Assembly: GCA_049999805.1 (NCBI GenBank)
Contig: JBNGIO010005679.1
Location: 25,458 to 89,457, forward strand
DNA length: 64,000 nt
Origin: Folioceros fuciformis
Taxonomy: Eukaryota; Anthocerotophyta; Anthocerotopsida; Anthocerotales
Direction of reading: 5' to 3'
The position numbers and the translations under genes were made by a program. Every line of letters begins with the position of its first letter. Within the stretch, counting starts at the first letter, position 1. The notes beneath the pieces were generated by a model, which saw nothing but the letters and a program-made list of their open reading frames with translations, did no database searches and was not told where the DNA came from. Positions 35,049 through 45,247 of the stretch are shown one piece after another.

Positions 35049-36794
35049 ATGGCTGCCCAGCAGCAGCAGCTGCAGGAGCAGGAGCAGGCGCATTCCGTTT
35101 GTGTGCCTGCGGGGTCGCTGGAGACGACGACGCCGCACACCGTCGTGGGCGATGGATCCGTAGTTGACGGCAAGAGCGATTGCAAGGCCCCGGAGCCCAG
35201 CCACGGGAGGCTGCTTCCTTTGGGGAAGTTCCTCATCGTGTACGGCTGCATGTCTACCGGGACGCTGCTGGGCGCGCTGGATCAGACGGTGGTGGCGACC
35301 ATCCTGCCCCAAATCTCCACTGACTTCGGTGCGGCGCGGGACATTTCCTGGGTGGGCACGGCCTTTCTCCTCACCTCCACCTCCTTCCAGCCCATCTTCG
35401 GATCCCTCTGCGACGTCCTTGGCCGGAAGCCCGCCTTCCTGCTCTCCATGCTGCTCTTCGCGGTGGGCACGCTGGCGTGCGGGGTGGCGCCCGGCATCAT
35501 CGCCCTGGTGCTGGCGCGGGCGGTGGCGGGACTCGGCGCGGGCGGCCTCATGACCACCGTGTTTTTTTTCATCTCGGACGTGGTGGTACTACGGCACCGG
35601 GGGAAGTACCAGGGCATCCTTCAGGCTGTGAACGGTTTCGGAAGCTTGCTCGGCCCGCTCGCCGGGGGGATCTTCGTCAAGACCCTCAGCTGGAGATGGG
35701 CCTTCTACTTCCAGGTGCCCATCGCCGGGGTTGCCTTCGTCGCCTCCCTCTTCTTCCTGCCCAACACCGGCAAGCCCACGGGGTCCCTGCGCGAGCGATT
35801 CAGGACGCTGGACTACACCGGGATGCTGCTCCTGGTATCCGGCACCTGCGTCTTCATGACGGGCATCACGTACGGCGGATCGACCTACCCCTGGCATCAC
35901 CCCATCATCATCTCCCTGCTGGTGGCCGGCCCCCTGATCATCCTCGTCTTCGTGTACAACGAGTCCCGTGCCACCGTGCCCATCATCCCCGGCAGCATCT
36001 TCAGCATCGCCGCCGTCGACCTCATCTTCTGCGCCAACTTCCTCTTCGGCCTCGTCTTCTTCTGCTCGCTCTACTACCTCCCGCTCTACTTCCAGGTGGT
36101 GTTCCGTCAGGACGCTCTGCAGTCCGGCATCTCGCTCGTCCCGCTCACCGTCACCTGCATCTTCTTCTCCTGGTGCAGCGGCCTCATGACCTCCCTCACG
36201 GGGAACTACAAGGTGTCGCTCGTCGTGGGCTACACGCTCATGCTGGTGGCATCCGGGCTCATCTTCACGCTCGACAAGCACACGTCCTACAGGCTCGTCA
36301 TAGTCTACATGTTCATCATGGGGTGCGGGATGGGCTGCCAGCTGCAGAACTCCCTGGTGGCTGCCCAGTCTGCCGTGCGGAAGAAGGACGTGGCTCGCAC
36401 CACCGCCGTGCGCAATTTCTTCAGGAACTTCGGGGGCGTGTTCGGGCTGGGGATCTCGTCCGCCATCCTCAACACCACTCTCAAAGGCGGCATCAACGGC
36501 ATTCTGGGCCCCATCCTACCCGATGTCACCACGGATCAGATTATCGTCTCGCCCCTCGACCTGTGCCTTTTGGGCTTGATCGACGAGCACGAAGACATCG
36601 CCGTCGACGTCTACGTCAAGGCCCTCAGGCTCGTCTTCCTGGTGTGGATCCCGGCTTCCGCGGTCTGCTTCGTCTGCGGCTGCGTCGTCCCGTCCTACGA
36701 TCTGGACCGCGCCGACGACGGCGAGCCCCGACGAAAACCGTACCTCTGCTCGCCGCCCAGGCATCCGGCCGTCGCGGCAGAACCCAAGCTTTAG
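35049..36794 (+). CDS. MFS transporter, DHA2 (14-TM) drug:H+ antiporter type
   Basis: An intronless gene of 581 residues. The start is the ATG at 35049, after which the N-terminus is hydrophilic and Gln-rich. The DHA2 family signature LDQTVVATILPQI sits at residues 77-89 in TM1 and GSLCDVLGRKP at 118-128 after TM2. ARAVAGLGAGG and GPLAGG follow, with SWRWAFYFQVPI in the middle and NFFRNFGGVFG near the end. About 14 hydrophobic segments are visible. Such proteins export drugs, toxins or amino acids across plasma or vacuolar membranes using the proton gradient. The motifs are those of fungal 14-TM exporters; plant MFS proteins of this subgroup are uncommon. GC content is high and third positions are strongly C/G-ending, unlike the neighbours, which produces long shadow frames. 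The substrate cannot be read from sequence. Confidence 0.9.
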   Translation: MAAQQQQLQEQEQAHSVCVPAGSLETTTPHTVVGDGSVVDGKSDCKAPEPSHGRLLPLGKFLIVYGCMSTGTLLGALDQTVVATILPQISTDFGAARDISWVGTAFLLTSTSFQPIFGSLCDVLGRKPAFLLSMLLFAVGTLACGVAPGIIALVLARAVAGLGAGGLMTTVFFFISDVVVLRHRGKYQGILQAVNGFGSLLGPLAGGIFVKTLSWRWAFYFQVPIAGVAFVASLFFLPNTGKPTGSLRERFRTLDYTGMLLLVSGTCVFMTGITYGGSTYPWHHPIIISLLVAGPLIILVFVYNESRATVPIIPGSIFSIAAVDLIFCANFLFGLVFFCSLYYLPLYFQVVFRQDALQSGISLVPLTVTCIFFSWCSGLMTSLTGNYKVSLVVGYTLMLVASGLIFTLDKHTSYRLVIVYMFIMGCGMGCQLQNSLVAAQSAVRKKDVARTTAVRNFFRNFGGVFGLGISSAILNTTLKGGINGILGPILPDVTTDQIIVSPLDLCLLGLIDEHEDIAVDVYVKALRLVFLVWIPASAVCFVCGCVVPSYDLDRADDGEPRRKPYLCSPPRHPAVAAEPKL

Positions 36795-37818
36795 TTTCGT
36801 TACTTAGCCTAGCCCATTTTTTTTGGCTGCTCTGTTACGCCGGCCTGGCTTCATTTCCGTTTGAGACATACCCGGCTTTTCATTCAGAGCTCGGAGTCCT
36901 CTACTCCACACTTCCAGGCGCAGTCTAGCTCCTCTGCTCTTCAGACCTTCTTGTGAATTACTCTTCTCTATCAAGGTATGAGGCTTGCCTAGGCAGCAGT
37001 GCTCTTATACATTTTGCCACTTGCACATGGCATGAGCTCTGTAACGGAATACATGCTACCAGGGTCTCTCTCTCGCTGTAGTTCAACTGCATTTTCACAG
37101 TGGGAGTCCAGGGCTATGATGCTTGCCAGACCAGCAATCAACACACCCACGCATGCAAGGCCCACCTGGTACACGAAATTACAAGCTCCGCACTGAGCAA
37201 AGAGGCACATAGTCGTTCGTTGCTGAATGCGTTAGTACAGGACAACATAGCCCACCATCTACAAACATGAAGCGGAGCCATGCTATTAAAATTGGCATCG
37301 CTATTACAGAAGCAAAGCCTCTATAACAGGCTGTCCAAGACCAGTTCCTGCTAAGGACACCTGCTCTTCACATACATAGTCTACAACACTTCAATCTCAC
37401 CACACAAATTCCATCTTCAGACCGTCTCGCGATTGTTTGATGATACTCCGCCGCACGGACCCCAGTGTCTTATTGCTTTGTATCAGACACACATGTGTGC
37501 ATCGACTTCCTGTTGTAGTGATGTATAGGGAGAGGGCTAGCTGTTGCACGGAGCCATGGCTCTCTGGATCACGTACCAACTGACTCTCACGAAAGGCAGG
37601 GCAGAACCCAGTTGGTGGGTGCAACATACTGTACATACATCTGCAAGGAATGGCGGCCTCTGCACGACGATGTCCTTCTGGGGACAGAGGTGCGGGGGTG
37701 GCCGGAAACATCAATGTCAGGACATGTGTCAGTTGGCGTGAATTTTTAAGCACAGACCGCATCAGGAGGATTTGTGCCTGACCAGTCGTCTTTGCGAAGA
37801 AATTAGCGGCCTTCGTGG
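36795..37818. other. MFS 3' region and PPR1 upstream region
   Basis: About 1 kb without a supportable gene. Promoter elements are not distinctive. Confidence 0.4.
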
Positions 37819-40605
37819 ATGGCGGACCTGGCTGGGTGTGGCCCACCAGGGAAATGGAGCTCGCTGGCCGCTGGCCCCTCTTGGGGGTCTGTAGGATCGC
37901 AAATGGAGGTGTCGTCGGAAACCGTGCGCAAGCTATGCCGGCAGGGGCGGCTCGACAAGACCGTTGAGGCTTTGGGAATTATGGTGCATTCCGATTGTCA
38001 CGTCTCCAAATCCCTCTTTCATACGGTCCTCAGAGAATGTGTGGTCAAGAGGGATCTGGCTCTGGGTCGCCTAGTGCATGCTCTGTCTGTGAAGGTGGGA
38101 TACGAGTCGGACACGGTCTTATGCAACCACATCCTGAGAATGTATGGTTCTCAAGCCAGGTTGGGGGAAGCGATGGATGTGTTCACCATGGTTGCCAAAC
38201 CGGATGCCTTCACGTGGTCTGCCCTGATATCTGCGCATGTGAAACACGGGGAAGATAAGCAGGCCATAGAGCTGTATCGTCGGATGCGCGGGTCCAATGT
38301 GATGCCAGATGGCCATGTCTTTGTAGCAGCACTTCAGGCTTGTGCACGAGGGGCAGACTTGGAATCTGGGCAGCTGGTGCATGCTGATGTGGTGGCCACT
38401 GGCGTTGAGCCTGACTTGTTCGTCTGCAGTGGCTTGGTGGACATGTACTCGAAGTGTGGCAACTTGGATGGCGCTCAGAGAGTGTTTGACGGGGTGCCTT
38501 TCAAAGATGTGGTGATGTGGAATACCATGATAGCAGGATATTCCCAGCAGGGCATGGGTGAGGAGGCCCTTGATCTTTACAGTGCAATGCGAGAAGAAGG
38601 CATTGCTGCGCCCAATTCTGTGACATTTGTCTCTCTCCTGCAGGCATGTGCAAGTGTGGGCGGCAAGGCTCTGGAGAAGGGGAAACAGCTTCATGAAGAA
38701 ATTAGAGATCGTGGACTGCGGGCTGATGCAGTCCTTGGTGGGAGCCTTGTGAACATGTATGCAAAGTGTGGAATCCTAGAGGATGCCCGGTGTGTCTTTG
38801 ACGGACTTTCTCAGAAAGATGTCGTCACGTGGAACGCCATGATAGCCGGGTACTCACAGAAGGGCAAGGGGCTGGAGGCTCTTCATCTTCTCAAGGCTAT
38901 GCAGCACGAAGGCATGGTTGCACCCAGTGCCTCGACATTTGTGTCAGTCTTGCAGGCATGCGCAAGTTTGGGCACCCTGGCCATAGACGTGGGGAAGCAC
39001 CTTCATGCACATCTTAAAGAAAGAGGGCTTCACTCTGATGTTTTTGTGGCCAACAGCTTGGTAAACATGTACGCAAAATGTGGGAGCCTGGAAGATGCGC
39101 AGGAAGTGTTTGACAGACTCGATCAGAAGAATGTGGTGACGTGGAATTCTTTGATAGCAGGGTATTCTCAGCAGGGCATGGGGCAGGAGGCCCTTCGTCT
39201 GTACGATGCCATGCAAGAAGCAGACATTGTTGTACCCGATGCTGTGACATTTGTGTGCCTCCTGCAGGCATGTGCTTGCTTGTCCACCGCCGGTTTGGAG
39301 GAAGGAAAGCGTCTTCATGATCAAATTAGGAAACAGGGCCTTGAAGCGGATGTCTTTGTAGCCAGCAGCTTGGTAAATATGTATGCGAACTGTGGAAGCG
39401 TAGATGATGCTCGGAGCTTGTTTGACGGGCTTGCTGAAAAAAATGTTGTGACATGGAATGCCATGATAGCTGGATATTCTCAGCAGGGCATGGGGCATGA
39501 ATCTCTTGCTCTGTACAGGGCTATGCGAGAAGAAGGCATGCCTGCACCTGACGGTGTGACATTTGTGTCCCTCCTTCTGGCATGTGCAAATGTAGGAGCT
39601 TTGCATGTGGGAAGACAGCTCCATGAGAAGATCAAAAAACAAGGGCTTCAAGAGGATCTCCTTGTAGCCGGCAGTTTGCTAAACATGTATGGGAAGTGTG
39701 GGAGCATGATTGATGCTCAGCGCGTATTTGAGGCATTACCAGAACGAGACGGAGTCGCTTGGAATGCTCTGATAGCCGGCTACACTCGTCAAGGAGACAG
39801 CGAAGTGGTGTTTGACTTGGTTTCCAGAATGAAAGAGGATAGCATACAGCCAGACAGCATCACATTCCTCAGCATACTGACGGTGTGCAGTCATACAGGC
39901 CTAGTGAACGAGGCGCAAAATTACTTTGAGTCGATGAGCGCAGACTGTGGCATAACCCCAACGACAGACCACTACACGTGCATGGTGGATGTCCTGGGTC
40001 GTGCGGGACTTTTGGACAAGGCACTGACTGTAGTAAGAACAATGCCTGCCCTGCCTGATGCCGCTGTTTGGCATACTCTGCTAGCTGCTTGTAGAAAGTG
40101 GAGTAACGTGGAGGTGGGACGCCATGCTTTTGATGAAGCAGTGAAGCTAGACAAGCAAGATGACGCTGCGTATGTGTCAATGTTGAATATTTACACAGGT
40201 GCCCAGATGTGGAAGCAGGCGAAGGAGATGCAGGAGAATAGAATGAGAAACAGGGCCTGGAAGCAGCCAGGCCAGAGTTGGTGGACAGATATGGATGGGA
40301 TGGTGCATTACTTTTTGGTTGGGCATACGAGGCATCCTGGGGGTAAAGAAGGAGTAAGCAGTCACCTTATGTCCGAACTGAAGATAGAAGTGGATGCGTC
40401 GAAAACCGAGTCTTCCCCGCCAGACGTAGCTGATGATGGGACGACTCGTCATTTGTTTGCTCACGTTCTAACCCATTGTAAAGTAGTTGCCCTGACTGAG
40501 AGAAGCCGAGGGGATCTCGAATTTCAAGGTTTGCTTTGTTTGCCGTACGGCCATGACCTCCATATCGAAAGCGGAGAACCAATCCACGATTCTCACTGGT
40601 GCTAG
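37819..40605 (+). CDS. PLS-class pentatricopeptide repeat protein (PPR1), E-type with an atypical C-terminus
   Basis: An intronless gene of 928 residues. PPR proteins of this class bind single-stranded organelle transcripts and usually specify sites of RNA editing. After about 50 N-terminal residues there are six P-L-S triads of about 103 residues. Their near-identical cores, such as LVNMYAKCGSLEDAQ and DVVTWNAMIAGYSQ, alternate S and P motifs. The E1/E2 region follows (AVWHTLLAACRKW, AAYVSMLNIYTGAQMW), then the PG box PGQSWWTDMDGMVHYFLVG at about 814. The rest, about 90 residues, does not contain the HxE zinc site or the DYW end of the editing domain. It may be degenerate DYW or new sequence. 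It is the first of three same-strand paralogues. An N-terminal targeting peptide is not obvious, and the start could lie at another ATG. Confidence 0.92.
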   Translation: MADLAGCGPPGKWSSLAAGPSWGSVGSQMEVSSETVRKLCRQGRLDKTVEALGIMVHSDCHVSKSLFHTVLRECVVKRDLALGRLVHALSVKVGYESDTVLCNHILRMYGSQARLGEAMDVFTMVAKPDAFTWSALISAHVKHGEDKQAIELYRRMRGSNVMPDGHVFVAALQACARGADLESGQLVHADVVATGVEPDLFVCSGLVDMYSKCGNLDGAQRVFDGVPFKDVVMWNTMIAGYSQQGMGEEALDLYSAMREEGIAAPNSVTFVSLLQACASVGGKALEKGKQLHEEIRDRGLRADAVLGGSLVNMYAKCGILEDARCVFDGLSQKDVVTWNAMIAGYSQKGKGLEALHLLKAMQHEGMVAPSASTFVSVLQACASLGTLAIDVGKHLHAHLKERGLHSDVFVANSLVNMYAKCGSLEDAQEVFDRLDQKNVVTWNSLIAGYSQQGMGQEALRLYDAMQEADIVVPDAVTFVCLLQACACLSTAGLEEGKRLHDQIRKQGLEADVFVASSLVNMYANCGSVDDARSLFDGLAEKNVVTWNAMIAGYSQQGMGHESLALYRAMREEGMPAPDGVTFVSLLLACANVGALHVGRQLHEKIKKQGLQEDLLVAGSLLNMYGKCGSMIDAQRVFEALPERDGVAWNALIAGYTRQGDSEVVFDLVSRMKEDSIQPDSITFLSILTVCSHTGLVNEAQNYFESMSADCGITPTTDHYTCMVDVLGRAGLLDKALTVVRTMPALPDAAVWHTLLAACRKWSNVEVGRHAFDEAVKLDKQDDAAYVSMLNIYTGAQMWKQAKEMQENRMRNRAWKQPGQSWWTDMDGMVHYFLVGHTRHPGGKEGVSSHLMSELKIEVDASKTESSPPDVADDGTTRHLFAHVLTHCKVVALTERSRGDLEFQGLLCLPYGHDLHIESGEPIHDSHWC

Positions 40606-41135
40606 TCCAAGTGATGTGGAAAACTGTGACGAGGCGAGACCTCACTCTTCAGGACATGACTCGCTAGTTTCCCATCAAACCCCCAAGCTGTAGTCACAGC
40701 AAAACGAAAGGTGCTTCAGGTCCCCTTTACGAGGATGTGTGCAGCGAGTATGAAGGTTGTCCATTCCGGTGGAGATTCCAGACTCGAATTCGAATGTATG
40801 CAAATCTGGGCCTTTTAGAGCTCTAGGCTCAGCACGTGCTCCTGGCAGGCAATGGCTTTGTGGACCGATGTAATTGAGTCACGAACACAGCAACGGTGTC
40901 CCTAGTGGGCATAATTTCTGTGTACCCAAATCTTTCGGAAGAAGTCCTGGTCAGCCGACTGAAGGACCCAATCGTTGGGAACCAACGATGGCTCAACGGG
41001 GAGCAGTTACAGTCTGGTGATGTAAGACCAACAGATTCGCCTAAATGCTCGAGTTTCAGGAGGTCGTTAGAGTGGCTTCATAGATTGTGTAAGTCAGCTT
41101 GGGTGGATCCAAAGCTGGCGGCTGCTCTGGGGGAT
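40606..41135. other. Spacer between PPR1 and PPR2
   Basis: About 530 bp. A frame that is open from 40896 leads into PPR2 without an ATG until 41136, so either a non-ATG start or an upstream exon is possible. Confidence 0.5.
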
Positions 41136-44100
41136 ATGCAAATGGCTTGTGCTACCCCTACATCGAGCTGGGCCGTGCCGGATGCTCTGGACACTCGCAA
41201 GTCTGCAGGTTATGAAAGTGGTGTGACTGCTCAAACCGTGCGCAAGCTATGTCAGCAGGAGCAGCTCAGTACGACTGTCGAAGCTCTGGGTGTTCTGGTC
41301 CATACAGACTGTCCTGTTTCCAAATCACTGTTTCATACTGTACTCAGAGAATGTCTGTCCAGTAAGAATCTGCATCTCGGCCGTCGTGTTCATGCGTTTA
41401 CCGTGAAGAAGGGCTATGAGTCGGACACGTTCTTGTGCAACCACATTCTGCGAATGTATACTTCGCATGCCAGGTTACTGGAAGCCATGGATGTGTTCGC
41501 TGTGGCTGCCAAGCCAGATGCTTTAACGTGGTGTGCAATCATATCTGCGCATGTTAAACAGGGACAAGATAGGAGGGCGATCCAACTATACCAAAGGATG
41601 CGTGAGTCCAGTGTGAAACCAGATGGTCATGTATTCGCAGCAGCTCTTCAGGCTTGTGCAAGGGGAGTAGATTTGAAATCTGGGCAGCAGGTGCATGCTG
41701 ATGTTGTGGATAGTGGCATTGAGCCTGATTTGTTTGTATGTAGCGGCTTGGTGGATATGTATGCTAAGTGTGGCAGCTTGCAGGAAGCTCAGAAAGTGTT
41801 TGATGCGCTTTCTCAGAAAAGTGTGGTAACGTGGAGTGCCATGATTGCAGGGTATGCCCAACAGGGCATGGGGCAGCAGGCTCTCCACCTGTACAAGGCT
41901 ATGCGGGAGGAAGGTATTGTTACACCAAATTCTGTGACCTTTGTGTCTGTCCTACAGGCATGCGCAAGTATGGGCACGGTCGCTTTGGAGACGGGGAAGC
42001 AGCTTCATGTAGAAATTAGAGAGCAAGGACTTCAAGCTGATGTGGTCGTGGCCAATAGCTTGGTGAATATGTATGCAAAGTGTGGCAGCGTACCGGCGGC
42101 TGAGGTTGTGTTTAACGGGCTTCCTCATAAAGATGTGGTGTCATGGAACATAATGATTGCTGGATATTCCCAGAAAGGCATGGGGCCCGAAGCTCTCCAT
42201 CTCCTCATGGCTATGGAGGAAGAAGGCACAGCTGCACCCAATCCTGTGACGTTTGTGTCACTCCTGCAGGCATGTGCATGCATGGGGACCCTTGCTTTGG
42301 AGAAGGGAAAGAAGCTTCACACACAGATAAGAGAACGAGGGCTTCATACCGATGTCTTTGTGGCCAATAGCTTGGTGAACATGTATGCAAAGTGTGGGAG
42401 CCTAGATGATGCTCAGGGAGTGTTTGACAGACTTGGTCATAAGACTGTGGTGACTTGGAATGCCATGATAGCCGCGTATTCCAGGCAGGGAAGGGGGCAT
42501 GAGGCTCTGCGCCTGTACACTACTATGCAAGAGGAAGGCATTTTTGCACCTGATTCAGTGACTTTTGTGTGCCTCCTGCAGGCGTGTGCGAGTCTGGGCA
42601 CCTCTGGTTTGGAGGAAGGAAAGCAGCTTCATGCACGAATCAGAGAACTGGGACTCCAAGCTGATGTGTTTGTAGGCAGTAGTTTGGTAAGCATGTATGC
42701 AAAGTGTGGCACCCTGAAAGATGCTCGTGCGGCGTTCGATGGACTTGGTGACAAGAATGTGGTGACATGGAATGCCATGATATCCGGATACTCGCAGCAG
42801 GGAGTGGGACTGGAGGCTCTTGATCTCTACAGGTGCATGCAAGAAGAAGGTGTTGCGCCGGATTCTGTGACATTTATGTCCCTCTTGCAGGCGTGTGCTA
42901 GTGTGGGCATCGTTGCATTGCAGAAGGGGAAGCAGGTTCATGCACAGATCAGAGAGCAAGGACTTCAATCTGATGTGGTTATTGCGAACAGCGTGGTGAA
43001 CATGTATGCAAAGTGTGGAAGCTTGGAGGATGCTCATGGTGTGTTTAATGGACTTCCTCAGAAAGATGTAGTGACTTGGAATGCTCTGATAGCAGGGTAT
43101 TCCCAGAAGGGGATGGGGCTGGAAGCTCTTCATCTCCTCAGTGCTATGGAGAAAGAAGGCATGGCTGCACCCAATTCTGTGACATTTCTCTCTCTACTGC
43201 AGGCATGTGCAAGTGTGGGCACCCTGGCGTTGGAGAAGGGGAGGCAACTTCATGCACAAATTAGAGAACAAGGTTTTCAGGCTGATGTATTCGTCGCCAA
43301 CAGCTTGGTGAACATGTATGCAAAATGTGGTAGCCTGGAGGATGCTCAACGCATGTTTGACGGGCTTACTCAGAAAGACGTGGTGACGTGGAATGCCATG
43401 ATAGCAGGATATTCCCAGCGGGGCATGGGCCATGAAGCCCTTCGGCTTTGTGGGGCCATGCAAGAAGGCTTGACTGCACCCGATTCTGTGACATTTGTGT
43501 GTCTCCTGCAGGCATGTGCATCGTTGGGGAGCCTAGCTTTGGAGAAGGGAAAGCAGATTCATGCGCAAATAAGAGGACAAGAACTTGAAGGTGATGTGAC
43601 CGTTGCTAGCAGTCTATTACACATGTATGCAAAGTGCGGCAGCTTGGAGGATGCTTGGGACATATTTGAAGGGCTTAATGAAAAAAATGTGGTAGTGTGG
43701 AGCGCCATGATAGCAGGGTACTCGCAGCAGGGCATGGGGCAGGAAGCTCTTGGTCTTTACAGGGCTATGCAAGAAGAAGGGATTGTTGCACTGGATCCTG
43801 TGATCTTTGTGTGTCTTCTTCAGGCGTGTGCGAGTGTGGCAGCTTTGTATGTGGGTAGGCAGCTACATTCACAGATTGAAGATCAGGGGCTTCAAGCTGA
43901 CGCCGCGATAGGAAGCAGTCTGATAAACATGTACGCAAAGTCAGGAAGCATGGTTGACGCACAGCAGGTATTTGACGCTTTGCCGGACAGAGATGTTGTC
44001 ATCTGGGGTGCACTGATTGCTGGATACGCCCGTCAAGGAGACAGTGAGAAGGTTTTTGACCTGGTGCTCAGAATGAGAAACGATGGCATACTCCCAGACA

Positions 44101-44669
44101 CCATCACATTTGTCAACATACTCACAGTATGCAGTCACAGAGGTCTAGTGACCGAGGGTCGAGAATACTTTGAGGCTATGAGCAGAGTGTATGGCATCAC
44201 TCCTACAGCGGACCACTACACATGCATGGTGGATCTCCTGGGACGTGCTGGACAACTGGACGAGGCTTTAGCCGTAGCAAGGGCAATACCTGTGGTGCCT
44301 GATGCTGCAGTCTGGCACTCTCTTTTGGGTGCTTGTCAGAAATGGTGCAACGTGGAGGCGGGACGCCACGCTTTCGATGAAGCAGTGAAACTCGACAAGG
44401 AGGATTCTGCAGCCTATGTCTTGATGTCGAACATATATACTGGTGCGCAGATGTGGGAGCAGGCCCGGGAAATACAGCTGAAGAGACAAGGCAACGGGGC
44501 AAGGAAGCAGCCAGGACAGAGCTGGTGGACCGACATGGACGGTCTGGTGCATAGTTTTTTGGTTGGGGATAAGAAGCATCCTTGCAGCGACGCGAGGATA
44601 AAACAGTTGTTCCTCAAAATGAATAAAGATTGTTTTGAGCCACACCTGGACTCCCGAGCGGCCGGATGA
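41136..44669 (+). CDS. PLS-class pentatricopeptide repeat protein (PPR2), DYW truncated
   Basis: An intronless gene of 1,177 residues from the first in-frame ATG (41136). The frame is open upstream to 40896. It has nine P-L-S triads, the most of the three genes, each about 103 residues (about 309 bp). Triads alternate between two subtypes: NSLVNMYAKCG with QKD and APN ends, and SSLVSMYAKCG with KN and PD ends. The E1 (AVWHSLLGACQKW) and E2 (AAYVLMSNIYTGAQMW) regions, the PG box and the HP start of the DYW domain are present (GDKKHP at about 1145). The frame stops some 28 residues later, so the catalytic HxE/CxxCH sites are missing. Editing would require a partner supplying DYW activity. It is likely organellar by family, but no clear targeting peptide is visible. 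Confidence 0.93.
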   Translation: MQMACATPTSSWAVPDALDTRKSAGYESGVTAQTVRKLCQQEQLSTTVEALGVLVHTDCPVSKSLFHTVLRECLSSKNLHLGRRVHAFTVKKGYESDTFLCNHILRMYTSHARLLEAMDVFAVAAKPDALTWCAIISAHVKQGQDRRAIQLYQRMRESSVKPDGHVFAAALQACARGVDLKSGQQVHADVVDSGIEPDLFVCSGLVDMYAKCGSLQEAQKVFDALSQKSVVTWSAMIAGYAQQGMGQQALHLYKAMREEGIVTPNSVTFVSVLQACASMGTVALETGKQLHVEIREQGLQADVVVANSLVNMYAKCGSVPAAEVVFNGLPHKDVVSWNIMIAGYSQKGMGPEALHLLMAMEEEGTAAPNPVTFVSLLQACACMGTLALEKGKKLHTQIRERGLHTDVFVANSLVNMYAKCGSLDDAQGVFDRLGHKTVVTWNAMIAAYSRQGRGHEALRLYTTMQEEGIFAPDSVTFVCLLQACASLGTSGLEEGKQLHARIRELGLQADVFVGSSLVSMYAKCGTLKDARAAFDGLGDKNVVTWNAMISGYSQQGVGLEALDLYRCMQEEGVAPDSVTFMSLLQACASVGIVALQKGKQVHAQIREQGLQSDVVIANSVVNMYAKCGSLEDAHGVFNGLPQKDVVTWNALIAGYSQKGMGLEALHLLSAMEKEGMAAPNSVTFLSLLQACASVGTLALEKGRQLHAQIREQGFQADVFVANSLVNMYAKCGSLEDAQRMFDGLTQKDVVTWNAMIAGYSQRGMGHEALRLCGAMQEGLTAPDSVTFVCLLQACASLGSLALEKGKQIHAQIRGQELEGDVTVASSLLHMYAKCGSLEDAWDIFEGLNEKNVVVWSAMIAGYSQQGMGQEALGLYRAMQEEGIVALDPVIFVCLLQACASVAALYVGRQLHSQIEDQGLQADAAIGSSLINMYAKSGSMVDAQQVFDALPDRDVVIWGALIAGYARQGDSEKVFDLVLRMRNDGILPDTITFVNILTVCSHRGLVTEGREYFEAMSRVYGITPTADHYTCMVDLLGRAGQLDEALAVARAIPVVPDAAVWHSLLGACQKWCNVEAGRHAFDEAVKLDKEDSAAYVLMSNIYTGAQMWEQAREIQLKRQGNGARKQPGQSWWTDMDGLVHSFLVGDKKHPCSDARIKQLFLKMNKDCFEPHLDSRAAG

Positions 44670-45247
44670 TGGCATGGAAGATTTCGTGTGTGGGCACAGC
44701 CGATATCTTCGGCCTTACCAAGCAGTCAGGTTAGAAAAACTGAGCAGGAAGGGACTCCTCTGAGAAAGGACCAAGTAGATGTGTTTGTAGTGTCGGATCT
44801 CGCGTCTTCTATTGGCACAGGAGACTTTTCACAGACGTTCAAAACCTCAGCGAAAAGCTGCGGCAAATGTTCTCATTCGATGTCATCGTACTCGTAGCGT
44901 TGATCAGCTCTACCCGACATATTCTTGCTGTGAGCGGTAATTGATTGCAACCGTTGCGAGAGTTGCACGATTCTTCCTGTATTTCCTCTACTTCCAATAT
45001 TGAATTGCCAATCGCTGGACTTGAAGATGACATGTTGAGTGGTCATGGCTAGATCCATGTCTCACAGGTAGTAGTCATCTCTGCGCCTCTTGCATTACCA
45101 GGCTCAAAACGTGCTCCTGCATGCCATGGCTGTGCGGAGGGTAACGGGAAATGTCCGAAGAGCCTCCGCTCAGTCAACTTCAAGGATTGGAAACAGTGAG
45201 GCTTCGAGGTCCAGTACCTGGCATAGAAAGCTAGCTCCTTCAAACCT
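44670..45247. other. Spacer between PPR2 and PPR3
   Basis: About 580 bp. No gene is visible. Part of it (about 45110-45247) may be 5'UTR of PPR3. Confidence 0.5.

Noticed and set aside
35477-36928. Second plus-strand frame of 483 residues over the MFS gene
   Set aside because: It is a His/Arg/Pro-rich shadow frame caused by strong C/G third-position bias of the MFS gene; no domain.
38944-39651. Long minus-strand frames inside the PPR genes
   Set aside because: They recur in every triad with the same register, as expected for the antisense of a repeated coding unit.
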